A DNA stretch of 64,000 nt from the NCBI RefSeq assembly GCF_900129505.1, contig NZ_LT670818.1, forward strand, positions 7,473,001-7,537,000, written 5' to 3'. The position numbers were made by a program, and so were the translations under genes. Shown in pieces: positions 19,167-28,419 of the stretch; position 1 is the first letter of the stretch, and every line of letters starts with the position of its first letter. A model generated the notes under the pieces. That model did not search any database. It saw only the letters and a list, made by a program, of their open reading frames with translations, and was not told the origin of the DNA. This DNA comes from Bradyrhizobium erythrophlei (GTDB lineage: Bacteria > Pseudomonadota > Alphaproteobacteria > Rhizobiales > Xanthobacteraceae).

Positions 19167-19228
19167 TTTGAAATTCCCTTGCACTGCATCGTTCGAGCCT
19201 TGATCAGCATCGGTGACAACGTATGCGG

Positions 19229-20824
19229 CTAGATGAGAGGAGGTACCGTCGGATCGATCTCGACCTCTATCAGATGCGGGCCCTTCGCCGACATGCCGCG
19301 CCTTAACGCGTCGCTGAGGGCGTCGTGCTCGCTCACCCTCTCGCCGGAACAGCCGTATCCAGCGGCTAGCGAGACGAAGTCTAACCCCGGCAAGTCGAGG
19401 CCGGGAACGCCTGGCGTGTCCAATTGGTGCGCAAAGGCCTTCAATATATTATAGGCGCCATTGCGCGGTATGACGAATACGACTGGCAATTTATGCTGCA
19501 CGGCTGTCCAGAGCGCTTGTATGACGTAGTTGGCCGCACCGTCACCGACGATATTGACGATTTTGCGATTGCTTCCCTTGTCGCGCTCTGCCAGCGCGAC
19601 ACCAACCGCAGCGGGAAGGCCATAACCGAGCACGCCGCTCGACATTGAGTAGAATGACCGCGAACGGCTGGTGGGCAACCGCTGGCGCAGCGCTTTCAGC
19701 GTCGACAGCGATTCCTGAACTAGAACACTGTCATCAGGACGCGTCTCATTTATCGCGTGGTAGAGGAAGTCCGCTGTGATCTTCACGCCCCGAACTGGAG
19801 CGGCCAGTTTTGGCCGGGCGGGAGGAAGCACACGATCGGACTTGGCGACAAGCTCGGCAAGAACGGCGCAAGCCCGACCCGGATCAGCCAATATGCTCTG
19901 CCCAACAGGGGCACGTCCTGCCTCGCTCGGATCGTCCGTGATGTGAAAGAGCCGTGATCCGGCGGGTATATAATCGCCCGCGACATAAGGGTAATACCGA
20001 AACACCGGAGCACCTATGACCGCGATTACATCATGACCTTCGAGCTGCTTGCACAGCGGTCCGATCGCGCTGGTGAGCATGCCCTGATAGAGCGGATGGG
20101 TTTCCGGGAACCCCGGCCGGCCTTCGGCAGGTGCAGCCCATACTTTGCAGCCCAGGCGCTCAGCTAACCGAACCGCATCGTCCCAACCGCCACTTTGATC
20201 GACGGCACCTCCAATGATCAGTACCGGCGAACGGGCTTCCGACATAGCTTCAACCATTGGCGCCAGGTATTTAGGATCGGCGCCCAAGTGCCTACTGACT
20301 GAACGGATCTCAGGCAGTTGAGGACAGGGCCGGTCGACGTCGTCCATCGGAATGGAAAGGAAGACGGGACCGGCCGGCGGCTGCACCGACATGGCGTAAG
20401 CCCGCATCAGAGCACCCGGGACATCCTCAGGCCGCGCCGGCTCATAAGCCCACTTCACGAAAGGCTTTGGCATTTCGAGCGGCTGCGTGTTCGTGAGATA
20501 GGGCTCGATCAGCAGCATTTCTCGCGTCTGCTGCCCAGCCGTAATGATAAGGGGCGCACGATTGTACCAAGCACTTTCGATGTTACCTAACGCGTTACCC
20601 ATGCCGGCGGCGGTATGCAGATTCACCAGCACAGCTTCGCCGGTCGCCTGCGCATAAGCGTCGGCCATCGCTACTGCGGGAGCTTCCTGCAACGCCAGTA
20701 CATAGCGAAAGTCCGCAGGAAAGTTCTTCAGCAAAGTCTCCTCGGTAGACCCAGGATTGCCGAATATCGTGGTGAGCTTCAAACGGCGCGCCACCTCGAA
20801 GAAAGCCTGTTGAACGGTCAGCAT
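19229..20824 (-). CDS. thiamine-diphosphate decarboxylase, benzoylformate-decarboxylase-like
   Basis: A 531-residue ThDP enzyme whose order of motifs follows benzoylformate decarboxylase (MdlC, about 528 residues): TTIFGNPGSTEETLLKNFP (the active-site Ser), VLALQEAPAVAMADAYAQ (the Glu that activates ThDP), LHTAAGMGN (first active-site His), and the ThDP/Mg motif IVNIVGDGAANYVIQALWTA. In the reference enzyme as I recall it, GAPVFRYHQY carries the second catalytic His; here the line reads GAPVFRYYPY, with Tyr in that place. It would decarboxylate a 2-oxo acid to an aldehyde for the next enzyme, but the substrate may differ from benzoylformate. Confidence 0.85.
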   Translation of the reverse strand: MLTVQQAFFEVARRLKLTTIFGNPGSTEETLLKNFPADFRYVLALQEAPAVAMADAYAQATGEAVLVNLHTAAGMGNALGNIESAWYNRAPLIITAGQQTREMLLIEPYLTNTQPLEMPKPFVKWAYEPARPEDVPGALMRAYAMSVQPPAGPVFLSIPMDDVDRPCPQLPEIRSVSRHLGADPKYLAPMVEAMSEARSPVLIIGGAVDQSGGWDDAVRLAERLGCKVWAAPAEGRPGFPETHPLYQGMLTSAIGPLCKQLEGHDVIAVIGAPVFRYYPYVAGDYIPAGSRLFHITDDPSEAGRAPVGQSILADPGRACAVLAELVAKSDRVLPPARPKLAAPVRGVKITADFLYHAINETRPDDSVLVQESLSTLKALRQRLPTSRSRSFYSMSSGVLGYGLPAAVGVALAERDKGSNRKIVNIVGDGAANYVIQALWTAVQHKLPVVFVIPRNGAYNILKAFAHQLDTPGVPGLDLPGLDFVSLAAGYGCSGERVSEHDALSDALRRGMSAKGPHLIEVEIDPTVPPLI

Positions 20825-20853
20825 CTTGAAATCTCCAATTCTGGTTCGACGGG

Positions 20854-22260
20854 CTAACCGCCCTGATTGACCCCGGGTGGCGGGGCGCCGACGGGCGAAA
20901 CACTGACCAATCGTCGATTGACGAACTCGCCAAAGCCCAGCTCAGACAACTCGCGGCCGTAGCCGGAATTCTTGATTCCCCCAAAAGGAAGTTCGGGCGC
21001 CGTCCAAGTGGAATGATTGACAAACACCATCCCGCTTTCGACACGCGCAGCTACTTTCTTCCCTTGTTCGATATCAGCGGTGAAGACCGATCCTCCAAGG
21101 CCGAACGGTGTCGCGTTGGCCAACTCGATCGCCTCATCTTCGGTTTTCACCACGTAAACGCTTGCGACTGGCCCAAACAGTTCCTGTGAATAGATCGGGT
21201 TATCCTTTGTGATGTCGGTCAGGATCGTCGCTTCGATGTAGAAGCCCGGTCGCGCGATCCTGTTGCCGCCGATGACAACCTTCGCACCGTTCTTTTTTGC
21301 GAGGTCGATCTGATGCAGGAGGCCCTTGAGCGCTTTCTCCGAGGAAACCGGACCGAGCTTCGTGCATGGATCGTTGGGATCGCCGACCTTCAACGCACTC
21401 ATTCGAACCTTAAGCCCCTCTAAAAATTCCTTACCGCGTTGCTTTCCGACAACAATAAAACGCTTTGCCGCAACGCAGCTCTGACCTGTATTGTTCATCC
21501 GCCCCCACAGCGCATTGTCGAGAGTGGGCTCCAGGGGCGCGTCTTCGAGCACGATGAAGGGATCGCTTCCGCCCAACTCCATCACCGATTTTTTTAGGTT
21601 GCGGCCCGCCCGCTCCGCGACGGAAGCGCCAGCTCTTTCACTGCCAGTGACCGTCACACCACGGATCCGAACATCGTCGATCAGACGGCCGACCTGATCG
21701 AAATTCGCAAAGAGATTGGTGTACACTCCGGCTGGAGCGCCAACTTCGTCAAAGAGCCGCGCGAATGCCGTGGCCGATTGCGGGACGCTACCGGCGTGCT
21801 TGATCATCACCACATTACCAACCACCAACTGCGGCCCCGCAACCCGCGCGAGTTGGTAGTACGGGAAGTTCCAAGGCTCGATCCCGAGGATGATGCCGAG
21901 CGGCAAAGTCTCGATTGCGTTACCTGGCGCATCTGGAACGGCCTGCGGTTTCAAATAGCGGTCGCCATGTTTGGCGTAATAATCAAGAATGTCCGCGGAA
22001 AGCGCGATTTCGCCGCGTGCTTCCACGAGCAGCTTGCCCATTTCTAGCGTTGCATATCGGGCAAACTCCTCCGCGCTATCGCGCAGCCTACCGGCAACGG
22101 CGGATACTATCCTTGCGCGCTCTACAACGCTCCGATGCCGCCAATCTTGTTCATAGGTCGCTTGTGCGCGCCTGACCGCTATTTCCAGATCGGCGTCCGA
22201 AATATCAGGAAAAGTCTTAATTACTTCGCCATTTGCCGGGCTGACAGTCTGATAGGTCAT
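20854..22260 (-). CDS. NAD(P)-dependent aldehyde dehydrogenase
   Basis: A 468-residue aldehyde dehydrogenase, starting at ATG 22260 with GGAGAG before it (MTYQTVSPANGEVIKTFPD). The motifs are LGIILGIEPWNFPYYQLARV, the nucleotide loop VTVTGSERAGASVAERAG, the general base in VMELGGSDPFIVLEDA and the catalytic Cys in NNTGQSCVAAKRFIVV. It is close to the succinate-semialdehyde/benzaldehyde dehydrogenase group. In this operon it would oxidise the aldehyde made by the neighbouring decarboxylase to the acid. Confidence 0.9.
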   Translation of the reverse strand: MTYQTVSPANGEVIKTFPDISDADLEIAVRRAQATYEQDWRHRSVVERARIVSAVAGRLRDSAEEFARYATLEMGKLLVEARGEIALSADILDYYAKHGDRYLKPQAVPDAPGNAIETLPLGIILGIEPWNFPYYQLARVAGPQLVVGNVVMIKHAGSVPQSATAFARLFDEVGAPAGVYTNLFANFDQVGRLIDDVRIRGVTVTGSERAGASVAERAGRNLKKSVMELGGSDPFIVLEDAPLEPTLDNALWGRMNNTGQSCVAAKRFIVVGKQRGKEFLEGLKVRMSALKVGDPNDPCTKLGPVSSEKALKGLLHQIDLAKKNGAKVVIGGNRIARPGFYIEATILTDITKDNPIYSQELFGPVASVYVVKTEDEAIELANATPFGLGGSVFTADIEQGKKVAARVESGMVFVNHSTWTAPELPFGGIKNSGYGRELSELGFGEFVNRRLVSVSPVGAPPPGVNQGG

Positions 22261-22327
22261 GTCGCTCTCCAGGATCGGGGGCCTTATTCGGTCAGCGAAC
22301 ATTGCTGATCCGCCACTAGCTCGGAGG

Positions 22328-23425
22328 CTAGATGTCGATGGCGTACTTGCTGACGCCCTTCTCATTCCAATCGATGCCGGTTCCTGAGCGAGCAGATGCC
22401 GTCACCTGACCACCTTCCGGCTCGAGCGGCTCGGCGAGAATCGGGTTCGCCCAATCCACCCATTCCAACCAATGTGCTGTTGGTGTCACCCGCAACAGAT
22501 GAGCGGCGATTTCAGGATAGAGATGATTTGAAAGCTGAATGCCGGCAGCACTGGCTATAGCGGCGGCACGAAGCCATCCGGTGACACCCCCAATTCGCAT
22601 CAGATCTGCCATGGCATAGTGCACGGCACCGGCAGCCAGGAAGGTGAATAGATCCCGCGGCCCGTAGTAATTTTCACCCATCTGCAAGGGCGTGCGGACC
22701 TGATGCGCAAGCTGGGCGTAGCCTCGAACGTTGTCATATGCGATCGGCTCCTCGAACCAATACAAGTCCTCATCATCAAGCTCGTGACATCGCCTTATCG
22801 CATCGCCAAGGCCAAGCGCTTGATTGAAGTCCACCATCAGGTCGATATCGGTCCCCACCCCTTCGCGAACCGCTCTAATCGCTGCGAGGTCGTCCCTCAC
22901 ATGGGTGTTGCCAAGGCGGAGCTTCATGGCCGAGAAGCCTCCCTCGGCCTGCAAAGACCGCGCTTCTGCGGCGATAGTGCCGACTTCGTGACGCCAAAGA
23001 CCATTGCTATTGTAGGCGCGGACGGGGCCCAGCGTACCGCCCAGAAAGACCGCTAACGGCAGATCAGCTGCTTTCGAGAATGCGTCCCAGGCCGCCATGT
23101 CGATGGCCGACATCGCGATCGTCGAGATTCCAGAGACTCCAACTACGTTCAGCGCTTTCATGGCGCCTTCAAACGCATCGAATGGCGCGATCGATTTACC
23201 GTTGAGGGCTTCGCCGAGGTCGCGCACTTCGGCAACAACGGCCGAAACTGCAGAAAGCCTATAGGGCGCAACATAGCTTCGGCCCACAATGCCGCTGGTG
23301 GTCTCTATATCGACGAGAACCAGGGGCCAACGATCAAACCGTCCAATCCCAGCAATCACCGGTCGTCGTAGCGGCACTAGGACGGCGCGAACTTTCACAT
23401 TCTTGAACAAGATGGGAGCGATCAT
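22328..23425 (-). CDS. mandelate-racemase-like enolase-superfamily enzyme
   Basis: A 365-residue enolase-superfamily enzyme, collinear with mandelate racemase. Metal ligands are present (LMVDFNQ, YWFEEP, QMGENY), as are the Asp-His pair (AMADLMRIGG; LSNHLYPEIAAHLL) and the C-terminal Glu (AHWLEWVD). The Lys-x-Lys of mandelate racemase is KLR here (residues 168-170), so the base corresponding to Lys166 is Arg. The start at 23425 overlaps the dps stop (ATGA). Racemisation or another alpha-proton abstraction on a 2-hydroxy acid is likely; the exact reaction is open. Confidence 0.85.
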   Translation of the reverse strand: MIAPILFKNVKVRAVLVPLRRPVIAGIGRFDRWPLVLVDIETTSGIVGRSYVAPYRLSAVSAVVAEVRDLGEALNGKSIAPFDAFEGAMKALNVVGVSGISTIAMSAIDMAAWDAFSKAADLPLAVFLGGTLGPVRAYNSNGLWRHEVGTIAAEARSLQAEGGFSAMKLRLGNTHVRDDLAAIRAVREGVGTDIDLMVDFNQALGLGDAIRRCHELDDEDLYWFEEPIAYDNVRGYAQLAHQVRTPLQMGENYYGPRDLFTFLAAGAVHYAMADLMRIGGVTGWLRAAAIASAAGIQLSNHLYPEIAAHLLRVTPTAHWLEWVDWANPILAEPLEPEGGQVTASARSGTGIDWNEKGVSKYAIDI

Positions 23426-23916
23426 CTGCTTGCCCACCGATGTTCGCTTTGGAGATGAGCCTCGACGAACCAAAGCCACTTGTCGGTAGCTCGTGAGATC
23501 TCCGTGAAGATATCGGCAGAGTCTGCGTCGCCAAACTCTCCACAGAACTCAATCGCCGCGCGCACGTTCTTCCCAAATACAGCTAGCGCCGCACTAAGTG
23601 CTTCAACGTGTTCGTGTCCACTTGAGGCGTTTGGGTATTCCGGAAGTGCTGATCGAGCCGCCACACTTCGTGCCGTACCGCTAACAATCCCACCGACCTG
23701 AACTCCGCGTTCCGCGATCAGATCGACAAACTCCTCTACCTGCTCGTTGATCCGGTCGAACAGCTCATGCAGAGCAATAAACGACGGCCCTTTAATATTC
23801 CAGTGCGCCTGCTTGCACTGAGTTTGGAGATCCACCGCATCGGCTAAACGGGCATTGCACAGCTCTGCAACAGCGGTTCGCGTGTTTTCAGATAGATCGT
23901 TCTTGGTTTTGTACAC
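23422..23916 (-). CDS. dps: Dps ferritin-like DNA-protection protein
   Basis: A 164-residue Dps family protein. It contains LQTQCKQAHWNIKGPSFIAL and LHELFDRINEQVEEFVDLIAERG, holding the His, Asp and Glu ligands of the inter-subunit ferroxidase site, and ends in ATDKWLWFVEAHLQ. The start is taken as GTG 23916 because AAAGGAACGAGC precedes it and family homology begins there; the frame stays open to 24021. It forms a 12-subunit shell that oxidises Fe(II) and protects DNA. It is unusual as first gene of a catabolic run, translationally coupled to the racemase-like gene. Confidence 0.88.
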   Translation of the reverse strand: MYKTKNDLSENTRTAVAELCNARLADAVDLQTQCKQAHWNIKGPSFIALHELFDRINEQVEEFVDLIAERGVQVGGIVSGTARSVAARSALPEYPNASSGHEHVEALSAALAVFGKNVRAAIEFCGEFGDADSADIFTEISRATDKWLWFVEAHLQSEHRWASR

Positions 23917-24107
23917 GCTCGTTCCTTTCGGCGCGGAAGCGCGCCCAAGACTTGACGCGCATATCTCAGCCGAACTTGGCAAAGCCGTCACGTGGGTACT
24001 TGTGGTTTTATGAGAGGGCATCCGAAGTTCTTATCTGGCCGAATTTCATTTTGATCCACGCGGCGCTGACAGCAAAAACTTCGCGAAGGGCCGTGGCTGT
24101 TGCGATA

Positions 24108-24173
24108 CACGTGATTTTACCGCCACGTGAAGTTGCGTCCCCGGATGTGAAGATTTGTGAACGAGGCGTTCAC
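24108..24173. promoter_or_regulatory. candidate operators in the dps / propeller-gene divergent region
   Basis: The 438-bp divergent region 23917-24354 has no gene. It holds two direct CACGTGA boxes (24108-24114, 24124-24130) and a perfect inverted repeat GTGAACG-AGG-CGTTCAC (24157-24173). Any of these could be a regulator site for the operon led by dps or for the gene at 24355. Confidence 0.35.
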
Positions 24174-24354
24174 AGACATTTGAGGATCGTTAGCCGCTGC
24201 CAATTTATCGGCGCCGCCGAACGGGGCGGCCCTATACTTCGATTTGAATCGCGGTGAAGCTGAACGCGAAGTTATGTCGCGCCCTTGGGCGACGCACAGG
24301 CTGAGAGGTCATTGTCATGCCGCCTGGTCGACACCGCGCTGCGGAGATGTGGTC

Positions 24355-25437
24355 ATGAAGAAGATCATGCTTGGGGCGGCGCCATTGGCCGCTAGCGCCG
24401 GTCTGGCGACGGCCCAGACGAACGCACCAACCTTATCGCTCGTTGCTGAGAGCCAGGCGATGATTTGGAATGCTGTCACCCTCGACCGGGGCCGCATCTT
24501 TGTCAGTGGCCCGCGCTGGACGGGCTCCCGCGGCCCTCAACTGGCGCTGCTCGACGGGAAGGGTAGGGCTGCGCCGTTTCCGGATGTGGCCTGGAACGAC
24601 TGGAGTCCCGGCAAAGACCCCGCCTCGACCTTCGTTGATGTCAATGCGCTGCACCGTGCGCCCAACGGCGATCTCTTCGTGGTCGATACCGGCAGCCCAA
24701 CGTTCGGCGGTGCTCCGTTGCCCAACGGAGCGAAGGTCGTGCGTATCGATCTCGGGACCGATAAAGTCATTCGCATCTATCGCTTCGCCGCCGACGTTGC
24801 CCTCCCCGGCGGCTATATCGACGATATTCGGATTCATGGCGACACGGCTTATCTTACCGACGCGGGAAGACCCGGGCTCATCGTGCTCGACTTAAAGACG
24901 GGAAACGCACGGCGCGTTCTAAGCGGGGCGCCATCCGTGACGGCTTCCAACCGTCCAATCGTCGTCGCTGGTGAAGTGGTGCTTGCGCCGGATGGCAAAC
25001 CGCTCAAGGTCCACAGCGATCCAATGGAGCTCAGCCCAGACGGTCGCTATCTCTATTTTGGACCGTTGAATGGGCCGTGGTCACGTATCGAGACGCAATG
25101 GCTCGATGACCCCCGCGCCAACTCGGCCGATCATGTCGAGCCTTGGGCGGAGCTTCCGCCGGTTGGCGGAACCGCGATGGCGCCGAATGGCGACCTATAT
25201 TTTACCGATCTGGCCGAAAACGCTGTGAAACGGCGTACTTTCGACGGTCACATCCAAACCATCGTCAGTGATCCGCGTTTGCACTGGGTTGATGCGCCCT
25301 ATCTGGACAGCGAAGGCTCGCTCTGGCTGCCCGTGCCGCAGCTGGACCGCATCGGCATCTTCCACGGTGGGAGATCGAAGATTGCTTGGCCGACACAGCT
25401 GTTTCGCCTCACCTTCAACGGCACCCCGACTAAATGA
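24355..25437 (+). CDS. secreted yellow/major-royal-jelly family protein, second copy
   Basis: A 360-residue protein starting at ATG 24355 (GCGGAG before it) with the signal peptide MKKIMLGAAPLAASAGLATA. The propeller motifs match the family: RIFVSGPRWTGSRGPQLALL, DVNALHRAPNGDLFVVDTGS, NGAKVVRIDLGTDKVIRIY, YIDDIRIHGDTAYLTDAG and MELSPDGRYLYFGPL. It is divergent from the dps-led run and related to the protein at 15712-16914, so the locus is bracketed by two such proteins. The substrate is unknown. Confidence 0.82.
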   Translation: MKKIMLGAAPLAASAGLATAQTNAPTLSLVAESQAMIWNAVTLDRGRIFVSGPRWTGSRGPQLALLDGKGRAAPFPDVAWNDWSPGKDPASTFVDVNALHRAPNGDLFVVDTGSPTFGGAPLPNGAKVVRIDLGTDKVIRIYRFAADVALPGGYIDDIRIHGDTAYLTDAGRPGLIVLDLKTGNARRVLSGAPSVTASNRPIVVAGEVVLAPDGKPLKVHSDPMELSPDGRYLYFGPLNGPWSRIETQWLDDPRANSADHVEPWAELPPVGGTAMAPNGDLYFTDLAENAVKRRTFDGHIQTIVSDPRLHWVDAPYLDSEGSLWLPVPQLDRIGIFHGGRSKIAWPTQLFRLTFNGTPTK

Positions 25438-25524
25438 AATAGAGCTTACGCGGTGACGAACGGATGCCTCAGCTAGCACCTACCCGCCGCCTGCAATCCC
25501 ATTCGCGGATCAGACGTTATGGAA

Positions 25525-25622
25525 CGTCGATGTCCGCTCTTCTCTCAACAGCGGACGTTGATCCTGGCAAACATTAGGTCCGCTTTGTGCCATAACCGGA
25601 CTCATGCGCCGCAGCCGAGCGC
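25525..25622. repeat. dispersed intergenic repeat, copy 4
   Basis: gatgtccgctcttctctcaa, cagcggacgttgatc and ataccggactcatgcgcc-like landmarks (here ataaccggactcatgcgcc). It occupies most of the gap between two convergent genes. Confidence 0.7.
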
Positions 25623-25653
25623 CGCCATTCGATCCCTCGTGGACGTCGGAGAG

Positions 25654-27255
25654 CTACTCGGGCAACCCTGCTTTCCGAAGACCCTCAATAAACAGCTTTA
25701 CGTTTGATTCCCGGGCGACAAACGCCGATATTGTAAAGGCGGGATCGATCTCAAGCACACGCGCCGCCGCGTCGTGCGCCTCAGCGTCACGTCCGAGATG
25801 GGCGAAGGCGGACGCGAGGCAGCGGTAAGTTGCCACAAAGGAGGGATTCTGACGAAGGGCTTTCTTCCCTGCCACGATCGCCTCGTCAAAGCGGCGAAGC
25901 TCAATAAGGGCCAGCCCAATGCCACTAAGCGTCATGTATAGCCGCGGGTCTACCGGGCTCACGCGAATGGCGCGTTCAAAGCTCCGGATTGCTTCCTCCG
26001 GCAGTCCCGCAACTCTATAGACCTCGCCTCTGTTGGTCCATGTGATCCATGAATTTGGGTTGAGCGCGACCGCCCGGTCAGCCATTTCGATCGCGCCTTC
26101 ACTATCGCCGACCATATGCGCCAAGGTTTGGGAAGCCCTTGCTAACGTTTCCGGATCGCCATCATCGATGCTCAATGCCAAACGAACAAGCCGAACTGCT
26201 TCCTTGCGGTCGAACTGGGGATCGTTGCTAAAACCCCAAACGACGTTGAGCAGGTGGCAGATACCTGCCAGAATCGCGGCCGAAGCAAACCCGGGGTCGA
26301 GCTCCAAGGCGCGATGAGCCAGCCTTATCGCCTCGGCCATCCCTTCGCGGGTCGCCAGATAGTACTGCGGCATAGCACGGAGATAAAAATCATAGGCGGT
26401 GAGGTTCTCCGGTCGCCGCCGCGTCGCAATCGCGATTTCTGTTTGAAGCATCTTTGGCTCGATGGCCGAGACAACGGCGAGCGTTACTTCGTCCTGAAGA
26501 GCGAAAATGTCCGTCAGATCACGCTCGAATCTGTCCGCCCATAGATGCGCGCCTGTAATCGCATCAATCAACTGCCCTGTGATCCGAACTTTTCCCGATG
26601 CCTTGCGCACAGCCCCCTCAAGGACATAGCGCACGCCAAGCCTGCGCCCGACTTCCTTGATATCGACGGCTTTGCCCTTGAAGGTGAAACTCGAGTGACG
26701 TGCGATAACGAACAGAGACTTAAAGCGCGACAGCGCAGTGATGATTTCTTCCACCATGCCGTCGGCGAAATATTCCTGCTCGGGATCGCCGCTCATGTTC
26801 TCAAACGGCAGCACGGCGATGGAGGGTTTGTCGGGGAGCGCAAGGTCGGGTTTTTGAAGTTCTACCTGGTTGTCGGCGGCTGCTGCGTCTGCCGGTTCCT
26901 GCGCTTCCCGGACTGCTCCGACGAAACGGAAGCCCTTGCGCGGTAGTGTTTTGATGAAGCGCTGTTCCTCGCCGGAATCGCCGATTACAGTCCGGGCGGC
27001 ATTCAGGCGCGTTGTCAGCGCCGCATCGGACACGATACGCCCATTCCAAATGGCGTTGATGAGGTCGTCTTTACTGACGACACGCTCCCTGTTGCGGATC
27101 AGGTAGTCGAGCAAGTCGAATACCTGTGGCGCGACGGAGACGACATCCGTCCCCCGATGCAGCTCGCGCCGGTCGGTGTCGAATGCGTACTCCTCGAAGA
27201 GATAGCGCAAGCTTCCAATCCCTTGGGCAGCCTCCGATTGTCGAGGCTCTAGCAT
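25654..27255 (-). CDS. winged-helix / TolB-like / TPR regulator
   Basis: A 533-residue protein. It has an N-terminal OmpR/CadC-type winged helix (ELHRGTDVVSVAPQVFDLLD, RVVSKDDLINAIWNGR, LPRKGFRFVG). Then comes the FlgO/TolB-like domain common in adenylate-cyclase-like proteins (PSIAVLPFENMSGDPEQEYF, DGMVEEIITALSRFKSLFVI, GVRYVLEGAVRKASGKVRIT). TPR repeats follow from about residue 330 to the end (RALELDPGFASAA, VALNPNSWITWTNRGEVYRV). No membrane segment or cyclase catalytic domain is seen. It is likely a cytosolic transcription factor with a protein-binding repeat domain; the target is unknown. Confidence 0.85.
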   Translation of the reverse strand: MLEPRQSEAAQGIGSLRYLFEEYAFDTDRRELHRGTDVVSVAPQVFDLLDYLIRNRERVVSKDDLINAIWNGRIVSDAALTTRLNAARTVIGDSGEEQRFIKTLPRKGFRFVGAVREAQEPADAAAADNQVELQKPDLALPDKPSIAVLPFENMSGDPEQEYFADGMVEEIITALSRFKSLFVIARHSSFTFKGKAVDIKEVGRRLGVRYVLEGAVRKASGKVRITGQLIDAITGAHLWADRFERDLTDIFALQDEVTLAVVSAIEPKMLQTEIAIATRRRPENLTAYDFYLRAMPQYYLATREGMAEAIRLAHRALELDPGFASAAILAGICHLLNVVWGFSNDPQFDRKEAVRLVRLALSIDDGDPETLARASQTLAHMVGDSEGAIEMADRAVALNPNSWITWTNRGEVYRVAGLPEEAIRSFERAIRVSPVDPRLYMTLSGIGLALIELRRFDEAIVAGKKALRQNPSFVATYRCLASAFAHLGRDAEAHDAAARVLEIDPAFTISAFVARESNVKLFIEGLRKAGLPE

Positions 27256-27367
27256 CGGTTGCAACGCAAAGAATAAGCCGTCGGTAAGGAAAATGTAAGC
27301 CGAATGTCAAGCGCGCCCCCCAATGTCTTGGCACCCTCGTCTGAGTAAAAACCCAGGAGATGCCGCC

Positions 27368-27670
27368 ATGAGCACGACCTATGGTGCGACAGGGTTGGGA
27401 CAGACGGCGGCATCGACGCGGCGTGTCTCCAGCTTCTTCAAGAGACATTGGGATGCATTTCAGGAACGGCGCAAAGAACGACGCAAACGACAGAGGGAAC
27501 GCGCCGAGTTGTGCCGCCTGAACGACTGGGAGCTCATGGATATCGGCATGACGCGCGGTGAGATCGAATACGTCGTCTCGAATCGACATGCCCGGACGCA
27601 CCATTCCTCGGGGCCGACTTCCGCTTTGGGTCGGTCACTTAAGGACCCCTCGTCTGAATGCAAGGGATAG
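27368..27670 (+). CDS. DUF1127 small protein
   Basis: A 100-residue protein starting at ATG 27368 after CAGGAG. The C-terminal half is the DUF1127 (YjiS-like) motif: RERAELCRLNDWELMDIGMT, then RGEIEYVV. The middle is very basic (ERRKERRKRQRER). In alphaproteobacteria, DUF1127 proteins are small regulators that bind RNA or protein and affect phosphate and carbon metabolism. It is followed 4 bp later by another small gene, likely in one transcript. Confidence 0.82.
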   Translation: MSTTYGATGLGQTAASTRRVSSFFKRHWDAFQERRKERRKRQRERAELCRLNDWELMDIGMTRGEIEYVVSNRHARTHHSSGPTSALGRSLKDPSSECKG

Positions 27671-27674
27671 TGCC

Positions 27675-27920
27675 ATGCCAGCCGATTATTCGCACCGCTT
27701 TCCGAGAGACCTCGACCTCGCGATGCGCGCCTTTCAAGTCGATAGTTCCTGGTATGAAAACTATTGGCTAAAGGAGCGCAAGCCGCGGCCGGCCGGCATG
27801 GTCGCTCGAAATCTTCCGACGGTAGTGTCCTGCCTTCGCCTGGCTTGTGATCGCGTGGCCTCGGTCCGGCGGGCGGTGTTAGCGATTGTCCTCCGACCAA
27901 AAACTCATCCTGAAATATAG
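27675..27920 (+). CDS. small hypothetical protein after DUF1127 gene
   Basis: An 81-residue protein: MPADYSHRFPRDLDLAMRAF, then DSSWYENYWLKERKPRPAGM. The aromatic WYENYWL segment resembles small proteins often found next to DUF1127 genes in rhizobia. It starts 4 bp after the preceding stop, so co-translation is likely. There is no signal peptide and the function is unknown. Confidence 0.55.
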   Translation: MPADYSHRFPRDLDLAMRAFQVDSSWYENYWLKERKPRPAGMVARNLPTVVSCLRLACDRVASVRRAVLAIVLRPKTHPEI

Positions 27921-28039
27921 TACAACAGTACTGAATCTGAATTTCGCTTCCCTAGACCTGGATGGCAACATCACCGCGCGCGGGGAAGGCCTGTTCAGGA
28001 TGCTGAATGGCATCACCTGAATCATACTCGCGTCCGCTA

Positions 28040-28155
28040 AGGGTCAAAAAGCGCTACTTTGACCGCGCGCCGGTCAGTTCCGGTCTTCCCCAATGAACAG
28101 ACATCGGCAGCACCGGTCGGCATGTCTCAAAGGTGCCAGTAACCGACATCAGTAC
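28040..28155. repeat. dispersed intergenic repeat, copy 5
   Basis: gggtcaaaaagcgc, cggtcttccccaatgaacag, acatcggcagcaccggtcgg and catgtctcaaaggtgccagt. The rest of 27921-28419 holds no supported gene. Confidence 0.65.
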
Positions 28156-28419
28156 GCGGAAATTCGTCAAGCGGTCGCACTCGTGAAACCAGATCAGGTA
28201 TAGTTTGCCGCCTCCGCGCGCCGCGCTCCTCGGCAACAAAAGCGCGCGAACATCGGTGTCTTTTGCCAAATCTAACCGACAGCGAGGCGCCAGGTGCTCC
28301 GCAGCCAACCACAGTATGGCGGCACTACAATCGTAACACCCTTTGTCCGTGCTGAAATCACAACGTAACGGGTTCGTCCCCCTCATGGGCGGCAACGCCA
28401 CATGGATGAGGAGAGCGCG

